From: Oleisolibacter albus
Lineage (GTDB): Bacteria > Pseudomonadota > Alphaproteobacteria > Azospirillales > Azospirillaceae
Assembly: GCF_003336875.1 (NCBI RefSeq)
Contig: NZ_QGNJ01000006.1
Location: 62,001-126,000, forward strand
Direction of reading: 5' to 3'
Length of the DNA stretch: 64,000 nucleotides
The notes under the pieces are model-generated. The model was not told where the DNA came from, ran no database searches, and worked only from the letters and a program-made list of their open reading frames with translations. The translations under genes were made by a program, and so were the position numbers. Below are positions 25,848 to 34,928 of the stretch, one piece after another. How positions within the stretch are numbered: the stretch's first letter is position 1; each line of letters begins with the position of its first letter.

Positions 25848-26252
25848 TCAGCGCAGGGCGTTGGTGATCAGGTAGGCGGCGAAATCGGCTGGCTTCGGCT
25901 TGCCGACCTTGCGCTCGTCCTCGCCCGCCAGGGCACGGGCCAGCAGCATATGCCGCTGCACCGCCTGTTCGGTGAGCTTGAACAGACCCGCCTCGCCCTT
26001 GATGCGGGGATAGTAGGTGGGATCCACGGTCTTTTCCCGCTTGCCCAGCCGCTCCAGCACCTCGGCTTCAGTCGCGTCGCCGGCATCCTGGCTTTTGAGG
26101 ATGGTCCAGTCCGTCAGCCCGGCGAAGCCGGCGGCGGCCAGATCGGCCGGATCGGATTCCGTGATCCCGACCTTGAACAGGAACTTTCCCAGACCGACAT
26201 CGGCGCCCCAGTCGGACAGGGTTGCGCTGCGCGCGACGAAAATGGTTGCCAT
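25848..26252 (-). CDS. Conserved hypothetical protein
   Basis: 134 residues. The N-terminal pattern MATIFVARSATLSDWGADVG...FKVGITES vaguely resembles the beta-hairpin of GIY-YIG/T5orf172-type domains (KVGIT), but no catalytic set can be confirmed. The C-terminal part has PTYYPRIKGE and KPADFAAYLITNAL. GAGG lies about 9 bases before the ATG. It converges with the REC-HPt gene, 18 bases between stops. Function unknown. Confidence 0.65.
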   Translation of the reverse strand: MATIFVARSATLSDWGADVGLGKFLFKVGITESDPADLAAAGFAGLTDWTILKSQDAGDATEAEVLERLGKREKTVDPTYYPRIKGEAGLFKLTEQAVQRHMLLARALAGEDERKVGKPKPADFAAYLITNALR

Positions 26253-26380
26253 CGCTCAAGTCCTCATCGCCGCCACACTGCGGCCTGCGTCCGGCATAGC
26301 CCGCGGCGCGGCCGGCGGCAATGGCGGATCGCAATCCTGATCGGCAGGCCGGGCCGGCGATGGGGGATGGACGGCGCCGG

Positions 26381-26680
26381 TCAGAACATGTCAGGGCCGT
26401 GGCTGGCCAGTTCGCGCTCGGCCCGGCGGTCGGCCAACAGCCGCAACCGCGCGAAGGCAGCGGCCTGTTCGGGGGAGCCCGGCGCCGCAGCATCCAGCCG
26501 ATGCATGGCCTCGACCGACAGCACCTCCTCCACCTCCTCCATGCTCAGCAACCGGGCCTGCCGCAGCCGGGCGGCACGCTCACGCTCCACGGCGCGGCAG
26601 GCGATGGCCGCTTCGCGGAACGGTTCGGGAAGGGCGGCAATCCCGTGGGACATCTTCATGGCCATGGTGGAACCATCCAT
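26381..26680 (-). CDS. Hypothetical protein, helical
   Basis: 99 residues, rich in Ala, Arg and Glu, probably all helical, with no recognised domain. Several in-frame Met codons near the N-terminus (26680, 26665) make the start uncertain. It lies between the hybrid kinase gene and the previous hypothetical, all on the same strand. It may be a cytoplasmic accessory protein; nothing more can be supported. Confidence 0.5.
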   Translation of the reverse strand: MDGSTMAMKMSHGIAALPEPFREAAIACRAVERERAARLRQARLLSMEEVEEVLSVEAMHRLDAAAPGSPEQAAAFARLRLLADRRAERELASHGPDMF

Positions 26681-26764
26681 GTCGCATCCAGCAGACTGTC
26701 CTATCTACGCAGCTGTCCCCTCCTCTATTCCATGCCATCGCAACCGATCTGACCACTGCTGTGT

Positions 26765-29700
26765 TCAGGCGGTCGGCACGGGCGCCGGATGCGTGCGCCG
26801 CCAGTGCCGGATCAGATCCTGGGCCTGGGTGCCCAGGCGCAGCATGGTATCCAGATCGGCGGCCGGAACGCGCCGGACCCCGCCGGTGCGGGCAGCCGCA
26901 TGCATGCGCTCCAGCACGGCCGCCAGATCCCCCAGTCCGAAATTGGCGACGGCACCGGTAACCTCATGCAGAAGCCGGCAGAATTCCTCGGTATCCTGGG
27001 CCTTCCAGCAGCCGACCAGCCGGGGCAGTTGCCGGTCGATCTGGGTTGCCAGTTGATCGAGCAGCCCGTCCAGCGCCGTGGTGCCCAATGCCGTCTCCAG
27101 CGACTCCAGGGCTGTGGTTTCCGGCACAGCCACGCTCTCGTCCCCGGCTGGCTCTACCGTTCCGACGAAGCCGGCGATGACCTGATGCAGATAGCCCCAG
27201 TCCACCGGCTTGGTGACATAGCCATTCATGGATTCACGCAGGTAGCGTTCCCGCGATTCCGGCAGGGCATCGGCGGTCAGCGCCACGATCGGCACCCGGC
27301 CAGCCGGTTCCGGCAGCGCCCGGATGGCCCGGCTGGCGGTGATGCCGTCCATCACCGGCATCTGCATGTCCATCAGCACCAGATCGACCGGTTGTTCCCG
27401 CATCCTGGCCAGAGCCTGTTCTCCGTCCGTCACGGTGATGACCGTATGGCCCTGCCGGCGCAGCATGGCCGCGATCAGGGCCAGATTGGCCTCGTTGTCC
27501 TCGGCCAGCAGGATGCGGCTGGGCTTGGCCCGCAATGCCGCCGGCCGCAGCAAGGGCGTGGCGGCCGGCGGCTGCCCGGCGGCGATGGTGATGGAGAAGC
27601 GGAAACAGGCGCCCTGATCCGGTTCCGAGGTGACGGTGATGCAGCCGCCCATGGCCTGGACCAGACTCTGGGAGATCGACAGACCCAGTCCGGTGCCGCC
27701 GAAGCGGCGGGTGGTGGAGATGTCGCCCTGCAGGAAGGGGGCGAACAGCTGTTTCTGCTGCTCCTGCGACATGCCGATGCCGGTATCCGTCACCTGAATG
27801 TCGAGCTGCACGCGCCCATCGGTCACCGGCTGGCCGGACAGGACCAGATCGACACGCCCTGCCTCGGTGAACTTGATCGCATTGCTCAGCAGATTGAACA
27901 GCACCTGCCGCAGCCGGGTCGGGTCCAGGCGGACATAGCGGGGGGAACCCGGCGTCAGCGACACCTCCAGCACCAGACCCTTTTCCGAGGCCTTGGGCGC
28001 GAACAGGCTGCGCACATCCTCCGCCAGCAGCGCCAGATCGGTGTCGACCACCTCCAGCTCCAGCTTGCCGGCCTGGATCTTCGAGAAGTTCAGCAGATCG
28101 TCCAGCAGCGACAGCAAGGCGCGCGCCGAGGAGCGCAGCGTGCGGACGAAGGCCCCCTGCTCCGGGTCCAGCCGGGTTTCGGCCAACAGGTCGGCCAGCC
28201 CGATCACGGCCGTCATCGGCGTGCGGATCTCATGGCTCATGATGGCCAGGAAGCGGTCCTTGATCTGGGCCGCCTCCTCTGCCGCCAGCTTGGCCTCCTG
28301 CAGGATCATCTCGCGCTGGCGGTCCGTGGTGACCTCGTTGGCCGTGATGAACAGCCGGACCGGCGCGCCGGTCTCGTCGCGCAAGGGGAACAGCCGGCTG
28401 CTCCAGATACGGGCACTGGCACCGCTGCCGCTGCTGCATTCAAAGGTCAGGGGGGCGTCCTGGTCCAGGCAGGCGGCGAGGATGTCCGGGCTTGGAGCAA
28501 AGGCCGCCTTGCCGAACATTGCCGCAACGGGCCGGCCCGTGGCGGTGCCGGGTGGCCAGCCCAGAAGATCCTCCGCGGCCCGGTTGGCCAGTTCCACCAT
28601 GGTGGGGGTGTGCCCCTCCACCGCAATGACCAGCACCGGATCGGGCGAGGTGTCGAAGGAAACGGCCAGGATTCGCTCGCGGGCGAACGCATCGGCATAG
28701 CTGCTGCGCAGCTGCTGCTCCCGTGTCTGCAACTGCTCGGCCATGGCGTTGAAGCTGTCGGCCAGTTCCGCGATTTCCCACCCGGCACGGGGGCCGGACA
28801 CGCGGGCCCCGAGGTCGCCGGCCATCAGCCGCCGGGCGGTCTGGGTCAACGCCGTCACCGGCTGCAGCACGGCGCTACGGGCATAGGCCAGGCCCATGCC
28901 GCCGGCCAGCAGCAGCGACAGAAGAATGATCAGGCTGGACCCGAGCACGCTGTCATAGACGCCTTCCAGCACCTCGTCCTTGCGGAATCCCACGGCAACG
29001 CTGAGGCCGACATCATCCACATCGGCAAAGGACAGCAGATAGGTACGGCCATCGGCCAGTTGGGCCGTGAGGCTGCCTTCGTGATCATTCGGTCGGGAGC
29101 TGTTCAGGGTGAGCTGCGGCCCTCCCGCTTCCGGCAGCAGCCGGTCGGGGTAGCCGGTGACCAGATTGCCGGCCCGGTCCAGCACCAGGACGGCGGCATC
29201 GATCCGGCTGGCGAGAGTCGATGCCGAGCGGTCGACCCAGTCGAGATCCAGGGTGCCGTACAGCACCCGGATTTCCCCAGGGCCAGCGGGCAGCGGCAGA
29301 TAAACCGGGATCTGATGCCGTTCCCCGCCCGGTGTTACCGTGCCGACGGTGGGATGGCGTTCCGCCAGCGCCTCCCGCATGGCAAGGGTCATGGATGAGT
29401 CCGGCGCCAGCGGCGGTGGCTGGTCCATCGACGCACAGATGACCCGTCCATCGGCTGTGGCAATGCCGGCATCGATGATCTCCGGCAGGATCGCCTGGAT
29501 GCGCTCCAGAGTCGGCAGGCATTGGGCATCCGTGCCGGCCTGCGGTCCGGACGCGACGGCTTCCAGAAGGCGGAAGACCGACGCCAGAGACCGGGTCTGT
29601 TCCGCCACCAGCAGATCGGCAAAGGTACGGGCATCGTCGCGGTGATGCTCCAACTCCTGCCGGGCCTCCATCAGATTCAAACCGATGATGACCAGCGTCA

Positions 29701-29791
29701 GTGGCAGGACGGCGATGCTCAACAGCGACAGCAGCCGGGCGCGCAGCCCGGTGCTGACCCCCCGCCCCTGTGACGCCGCGTCACGTCGCAT
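26765..29791 (-). CDS. Membrane-bound hybrid sensor histidine kinase (HAMP-PAS-HisKA-HATPase-REC-HPt)
   Basis: 1008 residues. The layout is: a first membrane helix (about 18-40), a periplasmic sensor of about 240 residues, a second helix (about 283-305), HAMP, and a PAS domain (about 370-490). HisKA follows with MSHEIRTPMTAV (His520), then HATPase with NAIKFTEAG and DTGIGMS, GGTGLGLSIS. A receiver has AEDNEAN and Asp in LMDMQMPVMDG, and an HPt has His in LLHEVTGAVANFG. All catalytic residues of a tripartite phosphorelay kinase are present. GGAGG 6 bases before the ATG fixes the start at 29791. It is divergent from the fimbrial chaperone gene, so control of adhesion is a reasonable guess only. 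Confidence 0.92.
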   Translation of the reverse strand: MRRDAASQGRGVSTGLRARLLSLLSIAVLPLTLVIIGLNLMEARQELEHHRDDARTFADLLVAEQTRSLASVFRLLEAVASGPQAGTDAQCLPTLERIQAILPEIIDAGIATADGRVICASMDQPPPLAPDSSMTLAMREALAERHPTVGTVTPGGERHQIPVYLPLPAGPGEIRVLYGTLDLDWVDRSASTLASRIDAAVLVLDRAGNLVTGYPDRLLPEAGGPQLTLNSSRPNDHEGSLTAQLADGRTYLLSFADVDDVGLSVAVGFRKDEVLEGVYDSVLGSSLIILLSLLLAGGMGLAYARSAVLQPVTALTQTARRLMAGDLGARVSGPRAGWEIAELADSFNAMAEQLQTREQQLRSSYADAFARERILAVSFDTSPDPVLVIAVEGHTPTMVELANRAAEDLLGWPPGTATGRPVAAMFGKAAFAPSPDILAACLDQDAPLTFECSSGSGASARIWSSRLFPLRDETGAPVRLFITANEVTTDRQREMILQEAKLAAEEAAQIKDRFLAIMSHEIRTPMTAVIGLADLLAETRLDPEQGAFVRTLRSSARALLSLLDDLLNFSKIQAGKLELEVVDTDLALLAEDVRSLFAPKASEKGLVLEVSLTPGSPRYVRLDPTRLRQVLFNLLSNAIKFTEAGRVDLVLSGQPVTDGRVQLDIQVTDTGIGMSQEQQKQLFAPFLQGDISTTRRFGGTGLGLSISQSLVQAMGGCITVTSEPDQGACFRFSITIAAGQPPAATPLLRPAALRAKPSRILLAEDNEANLALIAAMLRRQGHTVITVTDGEQALARMREQPVDLVLMDMQMPVMDGITASRAIRALPEPAGRVPIVALTADALPESRERYLRESMNGYVTKPVDWGYLHQVIAGFVGTVEPAGDESVAVPETTALESLETALGTTALDGLLDQLATQIDRQLPRLVGCWKAQDTEEFCRLLHEVTGAVANFGLGDLAAVLERMHAAARTGGVRRVPAADLDTMLRLGTQAQDLIRHWRRTHPAPVPTA

Positions 29792-30130
29792 GGCCCGCCT
29801 CCATGCCCATGTCCCCCTGTCCTCGCTGACACGCCGCCAAACGACGGTGCGCCATGCGGGACCTGTGCAAAGCCCGACACTTATGACTATTGGCAAGGAT
29901 ACTTATCCGACGCAAGTCATACCCGCAGCGGACCAAAACGGTCGCACGGGATTTTCTGTCCATGCTGGCGCGGGTCGCCGGTCAGGGCGCAGGATTATCC
30001 GTTCGGGTGGGGTTCGCGGGTGATTTCCGCGCCCTGTCGCGCTAAGGTCGGCGCAAACGGAGGGGGTGGGTTCGGGATCGGACCGCGGTCCCCCGCCGCA
30101 CCGTCCTGTCCCCGCTGAGGCATTCCGTCC
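29792..30130. other. Divergent promoter region between the hybrid kinase and the fimbrial chaperone
   Basis: About 340 bases without a gene. It must carry the start regions of both genes. No clear operator, repeat or terminator was recognised; the segment around 29870-29930 is the least GC-rich. Confidence 0.4.
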
Positions 30131-30871
30131 ATGGTTCTGCGTTTCCGCCTGTTCCGGTCCCTGGCGGCCCTGGCTTTCTGTCTGCTGTTCGCGCCGGCCG
30201 CCCAGGCGTTCCGGCTGGCCCCCATCGAGATGGAGTTCGATCCGGCCGGGCGTGGCGCCACCCAGATCTTCCGCCTGGAAAACGAGAACAAGGAGCCGGC
30301 CGCCGTCGAGATCCGCATCCTGGCCCGTGCCCAGGACCGGGAGGGCGAGGATGTGCTGACGCCGGCGGACGATGATTGGGTGGTCTTTCCCGAGCAGATC
30401 ATCCTGGAGCCCGGGCAGACCCAGTCCGTGCGGGTGCAGTGGATCGGCAACGGCAATCCGCCGCGTGAGCAGGCGTATCGGCTGATCGCCGAGCAACTGC
30501 CGGTCGAGTTGGGCCAGGCCCCCACGTCCGGTGGCCAGGTGCGGCTGCTGGTCCGCTATGTGGCGTCGCTCTATGTGCGCCCGGCCGGCGTATCCCCGGC
30601 CCTGACGGTGACGGGCGCCCAGCACGTAGCAGGGCCGCAGGGCAAACAGCAGCTGGAGCTGGTGGTTCAGAATGCGGGCAGTGCCCGCCAGATGCTGCTG
30701 AACCCGACCCTGGCGCTGACGGCGGGTGGACGCAGCCTGACCCTGACCGGCCCTCAGCTGGAGGGGCTGGCCGGAGAGAACATCCTGGCCGGGACCACGC
30801 GGCGCTTCCTGCTGCCCTGGCCCGCCGGTCTGGCGGTCGGCCCCGTGACGGCAGACCTTCGCCTGCCGTGA
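30131..30871 (+). CDS. Periplasmic fimbrial chaperone (PapD-like, archaic/Csu type)
   Basis: 246 residues. A signal peptide (about 1-26, ending AAQA) precedes an immunoglobulin-like domain with FRLAPIEMEFDP, IFRLENENKEPAAVEIRI, and the conserved VFPEQIILEPGQTQSVRV, then a second Ig-like domain. It should bind pilus subunits in the periplasm by donor-strand complementation and deliver them to the usher. Its stop overlaps the usher GTG start (4 bases), so they are coupled. With SCPU-type subunits nearby, the archaic (Csu-like) class is the best match. Confidence 0.85.
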   Translation: MVLRFRLFRSLAALAFCLLFAPAAQAFRLAPIEMEFDPAGRGATQIFRLENENKEPAAVEIRILARAQDREGEDVLTPADDDWVVFPEQIILEPGQTQSVRVQWIGNGNPPREQAYRLIAEQLPVELGQAPTSGGQVRLLVRYVASLYVRPAGVSPALTVTGAQHVAGPQGKQQLELVVQNAGSARQMLLNPTLALTAGGRSLTLTGPQLEGLAGENILAGTTRRFLLPWPAGLAVGPVTADLRLP

Positions 30872-33396
30872 GCAGGACCGCGTCAGACGGCCCGGAACGG
30901 CGGCGGCGTTTCGGGCTGTGGCTGACCTTTCTGCTGCTGCTGGTCATTCCGGTGGTGCTGGCGGCCATGCCGGCCGCCGCGGACGGGACGGCGCAGCCGG
31001 ACACGCCTGCCAGGCCGGACCTGTTCAATAAAGTGTTCGGCCGCCCGTCGGCGCAAAAGGCCCGCCAGCTCGATCTGCCGGTCCAGGTGGATGGACGGGA
31101 GATCGGGCTGGTGCCGGCCCGTATCGCCGGCAGCGAAACCCTGGTCGATGTGGCCGCCCTGGTGCGCCTCCTCGAACCGCTGGCGCAGCCCGACGGGTTG
31201 GCCCCGTTGCGTGGCGTTGCCGGCGCGGATGGCTATGGCAGCCTGCATGCGGCGCCGCCGGGCGGCATTGCCGTGCGTGTGGACCCTGGCGAGCTGGTGG
31301 TGGTGGTGACGATCCCCCCGGCCCTGCATCAGCGTCAGACGCTGCGCGTGGCCGACTGGGCTGGTGCCGCCCACGGCTATCAGGTGCTGCCGCCGGCGGC
31401 GCTGTCGGCCTATATGAACATGCGGGCGTCGCTGGACCGGGTCGAAGGGGGCGGCAGGCAGGGCGAGACCGGTGATCTGTCCTCCGTGTTCGAGCCGGCC
31501 CTGGCCTGGAACGGTGTGGTGGCGGAGAGTGAGATCTTTTACCGCGAGGACGGAGCCCGGCGCTGGTCGCGCGGGGCCACGCGCCTGGTCCGCGATTTCC
31601 CCGACAGCAGCGTGCGCGTTCAGGCCGGCGATGTGGTGACGCCGGTGGTAGGACCGCAGGTCGGGCAGTCGCTGGGCGGCCTCTCCATCGCCCGCAACTT
31701 CAGCCTGCAGCCCTATCGGGTGGTGCAGCCGGCGGGCCAGCGCGATTTCATCCTGGATCAGTCCTCGGTGGTGGAGGTGCTGGTCAACGGCCGCCCGACC
31801 CGGACCTTCCGCCTGGAACCGGGTCCTTACAATCTCAGCAACTTCCCCGGCGTGTTCGGCACCAACGACGTCCGCATCCGCATCACCGACAGTTTCGGCC
31901 GTGAGCAGACCATCGAGTTCCCGTTCTTCTTCGACAGCCAGCTGCTGGCCGACGGCGTGCATGAATTCGCCTATACCGCCGGCGTCCCGTCGCAGGTCAG
32001 CGATGATGTCTACCATTACGAACGCCAGCAGCCCGCTTTTTCCGGCTATCATCGCCTGGGACTGAGCGATCGGCTGACTGTCGGCCTGGGCGTGCAGGCA
32101 GACCGGCGGCAGCATCTGCTGTCGGGGGAGGCCATGCTGGCCACGTCGTTCGGCACCTTTGCCCTGGAGCCGGCCGGCAGCGACGGCCATGGCCGCGCCG
32201 CCACCCTGCGCTTCCGCGACTACCGCACCGGCGAGGATCTGTGGGAGAACCGCACGGTCTCGCTCCAGCTGTCCTGGCAGAATGCCGACTATCGCAGTTT
32301 CGGCAGCCCGGACACTGCCGACCCGACGCGGTGGGACGCCGCCGCCCGCATCAGCCAGCCTCTGAGCGAGGATCTGACCGTGGCGCTGGGCGGGCGCTGG
32401 CGCCGTTTCCGCGGCGGCGGGGCGGACGCTTATTCCACCGATCTCACGCTGCGCCAGCGCCTGGGCACAACCGGCAGCCTGGACCTGACCCTGTCCCGGC
32501 AGCGGGAGGAGGATGGGCGACGCGACAGCGGCCTGTACCTGTCGCTGCGCTTCACCTTCGATGAGGGGCGCCATACCGTCGGTGCCACCCTGGATACCGC
32601 GGCCCGTCAACGCGAACTGGACTGGCGCTACCAGTCCCTGGAGCCGGTGGATGCCTGGACCCTGGGCGTGGACGCCACCCAACAGGCCGGCAGTGGTGAC
32701 AGCGTGCAGGGGCTGGCCAGCTACACCCACCAGCGGTTCGAAGCCAGCGTGCGGCACGATGTGGTGTCCCGTGCCCTGGGGCCGGGCAGCGGCACGGAGA
32801 ACCGCACCCAGGTCAATCTGGCCTCCGCGCTGGCTTTCGCCGACGGTCATGGCGGTATCACCCGGCCCATCAGCAACAGCTTCGCCATCGTGGTTCCGCA
32901 CGCGCGCCTGCGCGATCGCGTGGTCGGCGTCGATCCGGTCAATGACCTGTATCTGGCCGAAAGCGATGCGCTGGGGCCGCCCATCGTGCCGAACATCGCC
33001 CCCTATCTGGTCCGGCCGCTGCTGCTGGATGTGCCGGATGCCCCGGCCAGCTATGATCTGGGCGATGACCGGCCGGCGGTGCAGCCGGGCTACCGCACCG
33101 GCACGCTGGTCCCCATCGGCACCGATGCAACGGCGTCAGTGGACGGCATGCTGCTGCTGCCCGATGGCGCCGCCGCCGCCCTGTATTCCGGCCAGCTGCG
33201 GCCGCTGGACCGGCCGGATACCAAGCAGATCCCCTTCTTCACCAACCGCAAGGGGCGGTTCCGCGTTGATGGTGTGCGGCCCGGTCGCTGGGAACTGGTG
33301 CTGACCGGGGTCGAGGCCCGCCCCCTGCCGGTTACGGTTCCACCCGAGGCCGAGGGTGTCATTGCCCTGGGGACGCTGCCCCTGGCGGCGCCGTGA
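30868..33396 (+). CDS. Outer-membrane fimbrial usher
   Basis: 842 residues. An N-terminal hydrophobic leader after a basic tail is followed by an N-domain with DLPVQVDGREIGLVPARI, a plug/barrel region with FSLQPYRVVQPAGQRDFILDQSSVVEVLVNGRPTRTFRLEPGPYNLSNFPGVFGTNDVRI (the usher middle-domain signature; only its key motif is relevant), and many barrel strands. The C-terminal part includes GRFRVDGVRPG, a domain typical of ushers. It forms the secretion pore for pilus subunits. It starts with GTG overlapping the chaperone stop. Its last 38 bases overlap the 3' end of the amidase gene on the other strand. Confidence 0.85.
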   Translation: MSRTASDGPERRRRFGLWLTFLLLLVIPVVLAAMPAAADGTAQPDTPARPDLFNKVFGRPSAQKARQLDLPVQVDGREIGLVPARIAGSETLVDVAALVRLLEPLAQPDGLAPLRGVAGADGYGSLHAAPPGGIAVRVDPGELVVVVTIPPALHQRQTLRVADWAGAAHGYQVLPPAALSAYMNMRASLDRVEGGGRQGETGDLSSVFEPALAWNGVVAESEIFYREDGARRWSRGATRLVRDFPDSSVRVQAGDVVTPVVGPQVGQSLGGLSIARNFSLQPYRVVQPAGQRDFILDQSSVVEVLVNGRPTRTFRLEPGPYNLSNFPGVFGTNDVRIRITDSFGREQTIEFPFFFDSQLLADGVHEFAYTAGVPSQVSDDVYHYERQQPAFSGYHRLGLSDRLTVGLGVQADRRQHLLSGEAMLATSFGTFALEPAGSDGHGRAATLRFRDYRTGEDLWENRTVSLQLSWQNADYRSFGSPDTADPTRWDAAARISQPLSEDLTVALGGRWRRFRGGGADAYSTDLTLRQRLGTTGSLDLTLSRQREEDGRRDSGLYLSLRFTFDEGRHTVGATLDTAARQRELDWRYQSLEPVDAWTLGVDATQQAGSGDSVQGLASYTHQRFEASVRHDVVSRALGPGSGTENRTQVNLASALAFADGHGGITRPISNSFAIVVPHARLRDRVVGVDPVNDLYLAESDALGPPIVPNIAPYLVRPLLLDVPDAPASYDLGDDRPAVQPGYRTGTLVPIGTDATASVDGMLLLPDGAAAALYSGQLRPLDRPDTKQIPFFTNRKGRFRVDGVRPGRWELVLTGVEARPLPVTVPPEAEGVIALGTLPLAAP

Positions 33397-34720
33397 CGGC
33401 CGCGGTGGCCAGCGCGTCGAGATCGGGCCGGCGGCGGTGCCAGTCGGTGGTCTGCTGATAGGCCTGTCCCACGCCCAGGACGCGATTCTCGTGCCCCGGC
33501 AGGGCCACGATCTGCAGCGACAGGGGCAGGCCGGCGGGTGTGAAGCCCATGGGAAGGGCCAGGGCCGGCAGGTTCAGCCAATTGGCCATGCGGGTGAAGC
33601 GGCTGAACGGCAGCGCCGATTCGTCGGCCTCCGCCAGCGTGGGCGCCGGGACCGGGACGGTCGGGGTCAGCAGCGCCTCCACCTCCTGCAGCCAGGCATG
33701 GAACCGGCCCTGGTCGCCGGCGCGGGCCGCATGCAGGCGGGACAGGGCCTGATCGTCGATGACGGCGCCGGCCTGAAGCCGGGACAGCACGCCAGGGTCC
33801 ATCTCTCCGCCCCGCTGCTCGACCCGCCTCTGCCAGCAGCGCCAGCCCTCCGCCGCCAGCAGGGCGCCGGTCGGCTCCACCAGGGCCGCCGGGTCCAGGG
33901 GCGGACGCACCTCCACCAGCCGCGCTCCCAGCCGCTCCAGCCGGGACACCGTCTGCAGATAGGCTTCGCCCACCGGATCGCTGACCGCCGACAGGGCAGA
34001 ATCGGCCAGCACGGCCAGCCTCTTGCCGGCGATTCCCGCTGCCGCCCGCAGGCTCGCCGCGGCGTCGAAGGGCGGCAGGTCCCCCGTCCGGGACAGACAG
34101 GCCAGCATGTGGGCCGCGTCGGCCACGCTCCAGGCCAGGGGACCGGCGGTATCCAGGCTGGGACTCAGGGGCAGGCAGCCGGCCAGCGCGACCCGGCCCC
34201 AGGTCGGCTTCAGACCGGTCAGGCCGTTGAGGGCGGAGGGGATGCGGATGGAGCCGCCGCTGTCGCTGCCCAGCCCCAGATCGGCCAGACCGGCGGCCAC
34301 GGCCACGGCTGTGCCGGCGCTGGACCCGCCGGGCACCCGCACCGCCGCCGCATCCCAGGGATTGCGCGGTGTCCGGGTGGCGCGGTTGATCCCCCAGCTG
34401 CCCAGCGCCAGTTCCACCGTTTCCGCCTTGCCCACCGGGATCAGGCCGGCATCCAGCAAGGCGTCGACCGCGGGCGCCGTGCGCGCCGCCTCCTCGATCA
34501 CCGGGGTGCGGGCACCGCCACCGGTGGGGGTGCCACGCAGGTCGAACAGATCCTTGATGGCCAGCAGACGGCCAGCCAGCGGTCCCGGACTGGGGGTCCG
34601 CTCCTGCGCCCAGGCAGCCTGCCGTGCCAACTCCGGTGTCGGCAGGCGGAACGCATGGAGCAGCGGGTTCAGGCGGGCGATCCGGTCCAGGGCTGCTTCC
34701 ACGTGGGTCTGGTCGGTCAT
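33359..34720 (-). CDS. Amidase signature family enzyme
   Basis: 453 residues. LAIKDLFD gives the catalytic Lys, and VPGGSSAGTAVAVAAG...GSDSGGSIRIPSA gives the cis-Ser and Ser nucleophile, so the Ser-Ser-Lys triad is complete. Substrates of the family range widely (amides, carbamates, aryl acylamides) and are not predictable here. GGAG precedes the ATG at 34720 by about 6 bases; the frame runs open further upstream but without a ribosome-binding site. It sits between the usher and the fimbrial subunit genes on the opposite strand and overlaps the usher gene tail to tail, so it appears to be an insertion into the fimbrial locus. Confidence 0.88.
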   Translation of the reverse strand: MTDQTHVEAALDRIARLNPLLHAFRLPTPELARQAAWAQERTPSPGPLAGRLLAIKDLFDLRGTPTGGGARTPVIEEAARTAPAVDALLDAGLIPVGKAETVELALGSWGINRATRTPRNPWDAAAVRVPGGSSAGTAVAVAAGLADLGLGSDSGGSIRIPSALNGLTGLKPTWGRVALAGCLPLSPSLDTAGPLAWSVADAAHMLACLSRTGDLPPFDAAASLRAAAGIAGKRLAVLADSALSAVSDPVGEAYLQTVSRLERLGARLVEVRPPLDPAALVEPTGALLAAEGWRCWQRRVEQRGGEMDPGVLSRLQAGAVIDDQALSRLHAARAGDQGRFHAWLQEVEALLTPTVPVPAPTLAEADESALPFSRFTRMANWLNLPALALPMGFTPAGLPLSLQIVALPGHENRVLGVGQAYQQTTDWHRRRPDLDALATAAVTAPPGAASPGQ

Positions 34721-34928
34721 GGGGGCTCCATTGCGGTTGCGGGTTGTCCGGGACGCGGCCACCCCGGCCTGACGGGGCCGGGAGGAAAGACCGGTTCTCT
34801 TATCCCGATGGACCGTCGCCCGCCAGCGGCGGTCTACGGTGGAAGGGAATACCCTTTCTGTGAGACTTCCGGCCCTGGCCTGCATGACCAGGGCTTTTTT
34901 CCGCCCCGGATGGGATTATGCTAGGCCC

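Noticed and set aside
26789-29398. 869-residue rightward frame
   Set aside because: Antisense shadow of the hybrid histidine kinase gene, which has complete domains and a good ribosome-binding site.
30883-32901. 672-residue leftward frame
   Set aside because: Antisense to the usher gene; no recognisable motifs.
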